From JAJDTT01 sp022827025 (GTDB lineage: Bacteria > Acidobacteriota > UBA6911 > RPQK01 > JAJDTT01), in the NCBI GenBank assembly GCA_965203535.1, contig OZ241897.1, positions 868,001 through 932,000 of the forward strand: a stretch of DNA of 64,000 nt. The letters are read 5' to 3'. Positions 60,952 to 64,000 of the stretch are shown piece after piece. A model generated the notes under the pieces. The model searched no databases and was not told where the DNA came from. It was given only the letters and a program-made list of their open reading frames with translations. The translations under genes were made by a program, and so were the position numbers. Numbering within the stretch: the stretch's first letter is position 1; every line of letters starts with the position of its first letter.

Positions 60952-62073
60952 ATGGCCGGATCTTTATACTTTATAAGACTTTCAGGAAATAGTAGAGAGC
61001 GCGGCATCCAACACGGCCGCCTTTTGCGTGAGCCCATACAGACCGCGATCGACTTTTACCGGGAGCTGTTCAACAAGCACCTGGGCATCGATTCAGCCGA
61101 AATTCGAAGGAGATCTGTGCGCTTCATCGAGCCCACCGCCCAGACCAGTCCTGAGTTGCTGGCCGAGTATGAAGGAATTGCTGAGGGATCGTGCCAAACT
61201 CTGGAAGACATTTTTGCACTCTCTGGTCGTTACGAAATCACATATGAATCGATTCGACTGGGAGAATGCTCGAACGTTTTCGTCGGCCCTCAGTGCATGG
61301 CCCAAGGACACACGCTGCTGGGTCAAAATTGGGAGTGGAGGCCGGAGGTGATGGCTTTTCGAGCCGTGATCATCGCCCGCTGCGACGATCTCCCCGATCA
61401 CATCATGGTCACCGAATGCGGACAACCTGGGAAATACGGCCTGAACAAATACGGACTTGGAGTGGCCGAAACCGGTCTTTCCTGCGCCAGCCAGAGGAGC
61501 GTCGGGGAGAATTTGTTCGTGGTTGTGATGCGAAAGATGCTGGCTTGCCGGGATCTGGACCAAGCCCGGCAGATGGTTTATCGGTATCCTCCGGAGGCCA
61601 CGATCAGCTTTTTTGCCGCCGACAGTCAAGGTCACGGATTCAATCTGGAGGCTCTTCCCTCCGGGATTGTCGAACGAGAGTATTCTGCGGACGAAATCGA
61701 CTGGCACACGAATCACTCCCGCTTGACGGAGGAGCCGTGCCTGTTTGGAGATAGTTTGATTCGGGGCCGCCGTTGGGAAGAACTGATCGATGGCTCGCTA
61801 CCTGTCACCGTGCCCCTTTTGGGAAGGTGGCTGGCAGATTCGGCTAACGGATACAATTCGATTTGTCGAGCACCCGATCCGGAGCGAGCCCAGACCCCAA
61901 CGTTTCTGCAGACGCTCTGCTCAATTGTGCTCGACCTGACAACTCGCGAAATGTGGATCAGCGACGGCCTTTCTTCCCAAATGCCCTACCAGCGTGTCGG
62001 GTTTGATGAGGAACAGCCACGTTCATCCTTCTTGGCCATTGCCCAGAAAGACAAAACCCCAACACCGACGTGA
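60952..62073 (+). CDS. C45-family autoproteolytic acyltransferase/hydrolase (AAT-like Ntn hydrolase)
   Basis: 373 aa. The N-terminal helix region IRLSGNSRERGIQHGRLL is typical of the acyl-CoA:6-aminopenicillanate acyltransferase family. The nucleophile is C106 in LGECSNVFV, where autocleavage would expose an N-terminal Cys. Then GQNWEWRPE and IDWHTNHSR carry conserved family features. Bacterial members hydrolyse amide bonds of acylated amino compounds. It has no signal peptide. Palindromic site 9 overlaps codons 5-9. Confidence 0.85.
   Translation: MAGSLYFIRLSGNSRERGIQHGRLLREPIQTAIDFYRELFNKHLGIDSAEIRRRSVRFIEPTAQTSPELLAEYEGIAEGSCQTLEDIFALSGRYEITYESIRLGECSNVFVGPQCMAQGHTLLGQNWEWRPEVMAFRAVIIARCDDLPDHIMVTECGQPGKYGLNKYGLGVAETGLSCASQRSVGENLFVVVMRKMLACRDLDQARQMVYRYPPEATISFFAADSQGHGFNLEALPSGIVEREYSADEIDWHTNHSRLTEEPCLFGDSLIRGRRWEELIDGSLPVTVPLLGRWLADSANGYNSICRAPDPERAQTPTFLQTLCSIVLDLTTREMWISDGLSSQMPYQRVGFDEEQPRSSFLAIAQKDKTPTPT
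60964..60976. promoter_or_regulatory. Putative operator, site 9: TTATAC-T-TTATAA
   Basis: 11 of 12 arm positions match the motif, at about +15 from the predicted transcription start. It overlaps codons that would be conserved anyway (LYFI), so it is the least certain of the nine. Confidence 0.45.
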
Positions 62074-62193
62074 TCACACGCTCCACCGCGCGTCAATGGA
62101 CTGACCCTGTCGCGCTTTGTTTTCCTCCGCTCCGCTGCTCATTAACCCACGTTCGGAATTTGTCCATTCATCCGGGATAGAGGAGTCGAGGCG

Positions 62194-63441
62194 ATGAGAA
62201 TCACCGATCTTCAATGTATGCGCTTGCTAGGCCCGCGACCTCATGGGGGTGGCGGGAAGGCTGGCACCTTTTCCAAGCTCCTGGTCAGAATCGATACGGA
62301 CGAGGGCAGTTACGGCCTGGGAGAGGCCGAGAACATGATGGGAGTGAGAGAGGGCATCGAATATCTGAGGGCTTGGCTGATCGGCCGGGATCCATTTACT
62401 GTACGCCCCTTTGTCTCCGAAATGCTCTATGGGACCGTGCCTCCCCATCCCAAATATCGGGTCTATGAACCCATCCGTTTCGAAAAGACATTTCGCCCAT
62501 CCCTGATTTGCTCCCCGACGGCGACTCCGACCGGTCCCGTGATCTGGGCCCTTAGCGGAGTGGAAATGGCTTTACTCGACCTCGTCGGCAAGATCCTGAA
62601 TACCCCGGTCTACAATCTGCTGGGTGGAAAGTACCGGGGTCGGATTCGTATCTACCTTGATCGGAGCGCTCCGGAAGCGGTTGACGATCTCGACGCATGG
62701 AAGAAAATGGCCGAGGACTCGGTCAGTGACGGATTTACCCAGCTGAAATTTGACATCGACTATACGGCCGCTGACCTTGTCGAAGACTTCTGGAACCGCT
62801 CCATCCCCCTTCGACAAATGAACGGGATGGTCCGAAGGCTGAAGACCGTTCGCCAGACGGTCGGGCACGACGTCGAACTATGTGTCGATTGTCATATGCA
62901 ATACAACGTGGTCGACGCGGTAAGGTTGGCTCAGGAACTGGCCTTTCTCAAGCTGATGTGGCTCGAGGATCCTACGCCCATAAGCAATCCCCAGGCCTGT
63001 GCCACGGTCCGGGCAAAGAGCCCGATTGCTATCTGCATCGGAGAAATGTTCATCGCCGAACAGTTTCGGCTATTCATCGATGCCAATGCCTGTGACATCA
63101 TCCATCCGGATGTCCTTTTCTGCGGGGGGCTGCAGGAGGGCAGGCGGATTGCCGACTACGCTGAGTTGAACTACCTCCCCATGGCCATGCACGGAAACGG
63201 AGGTTGCCTGGCAACCATAGCCGCGGCGCACCTAGCTGCGGCCACCCGCAATTTCCTGGGCCTCGAATACCATTTTTGGGAGGCGGAATGGATTGGCCTA
63301 TATGTGAGCCGCGAAGGCGTTCCCCTATTCAAAGATGGGTATCTTCCCCTCACCGATGCCCCCGGTCTCGGAGTCGAGCTCAATGAGAAGGTCTGCCACG
63401 AGCACTTGGCACCGGGGGAGTCGTTGTTTTCCGAGTCTTAG
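62194..63441 (+). CDS. Enolase-superfamily (mandelate racemase/muconate lactonizing) sugar-acid dehydratase-like enzyme
   Basis: 415 aa with GAGGAG upstream. The capping domain covers residues 1-125, then the barrel. Metal ligands are D232 (CVDCHMQ), E258 (WLEDPTP) and E284 (CIGEMF). The Asp/His dyad typical of the mandelate racemase subgroup is D306 (IHPDVLFCGG) and H333 (MAMHGNGG); K185 is in QLKFDID. Such enzymes dehydrate aldonic or aldaric acids to 2-keto-3-deoxy acids. The DapA-family gene across the gap could process the product. Confidence 0.88.
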   Translation: MRITDLQCMRLLGPRPHGGGGKAGTFSKLLVRIDTDEGSYGLGEAENMMGVREGIEYLRAWLIGRDPFTVRPFVSEMLYGTVPPHPKYRVYEPIRFEKTFRPSLICSPTATPTGPVIWALSGVEMALLDLVGKILNTPVYNLLGGKYRGRIRIYLDRSAPEAVDDLDAWKKMAEDSVSDGFTQLKFDIDYTAADLVEDFWNRSIPLRQMNGMVRRLKTVRQTVGHDVELCVDCHMQYNVVDAVRLAQELAFLKLMWLEDPTPISNPQACATVRAKSPIAICIGEMFIAEQFRLFIDANACDIIHPDVLFCGGLQEGRRIADYAELNYLPMAMHGNGGCLATIAAAHLAAATRNFLGLEYHFWEAEWIGLYVSREGVPLFKDGYLPLTDAPGLGVELNEKVCHEHLAPGESLFSES

Positions 63442-63494
63442 CCCGAATTTCCCACCAGATCGCTGGGTGTGTGAAGAAAACCGTCCTGCATTCG

Positions 63495-64000
63495 TCATTC
63501 GGGAACCGGTTCCAACCAGTGCGGTAGCTCATCCTGCATCCGGTTCCGATAGATCGCAAATGCTTCCTCACTAGCCCCCAGATACGGTGGCAGCAACCGG
63601 AGGGGAAACCCGGGATGATGGAGCCTGAAGATCAGCTTGTCGTAGGTGCCATCCATGTGGCTTCCATTCATCGGCAGGTCTCGCAAGATACTCGAATGAT
63701 GATTCAGGTCCTTGAGGAGCTGCCTTATGCGCCCCTTGTCGCTGCCTGTTTGCCCTAACTCGAAAAGTTCATTGGCCAGCAGCCGATTCGAAGCAGCCAT
63801 GGATATCAACTGACCACATTTGAGGCCCTGCAGGCTCGCTTCGGCATACCCGATGTCGCCGACGAAATGGCAGAGTTGGGGGGCCAGTTCAACGGCAGAC
63901 CGGATCGTGGACATTCCGACTCGTCCGGCCCATTTGACCGCGACCAGATTCGGATGACGTTCTGCCAGCACGGATAATTCCCCGGGGCTCAACCAGCGCA
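63495..64000 (-). CDS. DapA/NanA-family lyase, C-terminal part (cut by the window edge)
   Basis: About 168 codons are visible. LSPGELSVLAERHPNLVAVKWA contains the Schiff-base Lys motif (VAVK) of the dihydrodipicolinate synthase/N-acetylneuraminate lyase/KDG aldolase family, followed by QLCHFVGDIGYAEASLQGLKCGQLISMAAS, the usual glycine-rich strand. The N-terminal half with the substrate-selecting Tyr/Thr residues is outside the window. With the adjacent dehydratase, a 2-keto-3-deoxy sugar-acid aldolase or dehydratase is the likeliest role; N-acetylneuraminate lyase is possible. Confidence 0.8.
   Translation of the reverse strand, partial: RWLSPGELSVLAERHPNLVAVKWAGRVGMSTIRSAVELAPQLCHFVGDIGYAEASLQGLKCGQLISMAASNRLLANELFELGQTGSDKGRIRQLLKDLNHHSSILRDLPMNGSHMDGTYDKLIFRLHHPGFPLRLLPPYLGASEEAFAIYRNRMQDELPHWLEPVPE

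Noticed and set aside
1..64000. CRISPR arrays, tRNA/rRNA genes, insertion sequences, prophage
   Set aside because: No regularly spaced direct repeats, cloverleaf-like genes, transposases or phage structural genes were recognised by reading; a dedicated tRNA scan was not possible.

Overview
ORGANISM. The window is GC-rich and carries lpxD, so the cell makes lipid A and is Gram-negative. A very long TonB-dependent receptor with an N-terminal carboxypeptidase-regulatory-like domain, two FG-GAP/UnbV (CRTAC1-type) proteins paired with TPR proteins, a GWxTD-domain protein and many secreted BNR/sialidase-fold proteins point to an Acidobacteriota genome, perhaps Bryobacterales/Vicinamibacteria-like. 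This is inference from gene content; no rRNA, tRNA, CRISPR array or IS element was recognised. LAYOUT. 1-8.4 kb is mostly housekeeping: a partial CocE/S15 hydrolase, a TPR protein with a ceramidase-like hydrolase, murJ-xerD-ogt on the minus strand, divergent lpxD, then an orphan Phd-like antitoxin beside a FitAB/VapBC-type toxin-antitoxin pair. 8.5-15.7 kb holds a Tat-exported BNR protein, a CRTAC1-type protein, and a minus-strand group of an MBL-fold hydrolase, a PhyH-type dioxygenase and a frameshifted glycosidase-like lipoprotein gene. 15.8-64 kb is one large accessory catabolic island on both strands. It contains most of the eight intact BNR/sialidase-fold proteins and two remnants, two Tat-type glycosidase-like proteins, one Oar-type TonB receptor, three members of an unrecognised secreted beta-sandwich-like family, two CehA/McbA PHP hydrolases, two gamma-glutamyltransferase-like Ntn hydrolases, a C45 acyltransferase/hydrolase, an M24 peptidase, a polysaccharide deacetylase-like protein, a DAO-type FAD oxidoreductase, an aldehyde dehydrogenase, a 2-hydroxyacid dehydrogenase, an enolase-superfamily dehydratase and a DapA-family lyase. 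HOW THEY MAY WORK TOGETHER. The mix suggests extracellular attack on a decorated glycan or glycoconjugate, TonB-dependent uptake, removal of acyl or amide groups, and intracellular breakdown of sugar acids to aldehydes and keto acids. MAIN OBSERVATION. Nine copies of a 13-bp inverted repeat (TTATAA-N-TTATAA, with at most two deviations per site) lie in promoter regions or at gene starts between 15.8 and 61.0 kb, and I saw none in the first 15 kb. They occupy most divergent intergenic spaces of the island. The only transcription factor in the window is an FCD-type GntR regulator at 59.9-60.5 kb. I propose an island-wide local regulon controlled by that protein.
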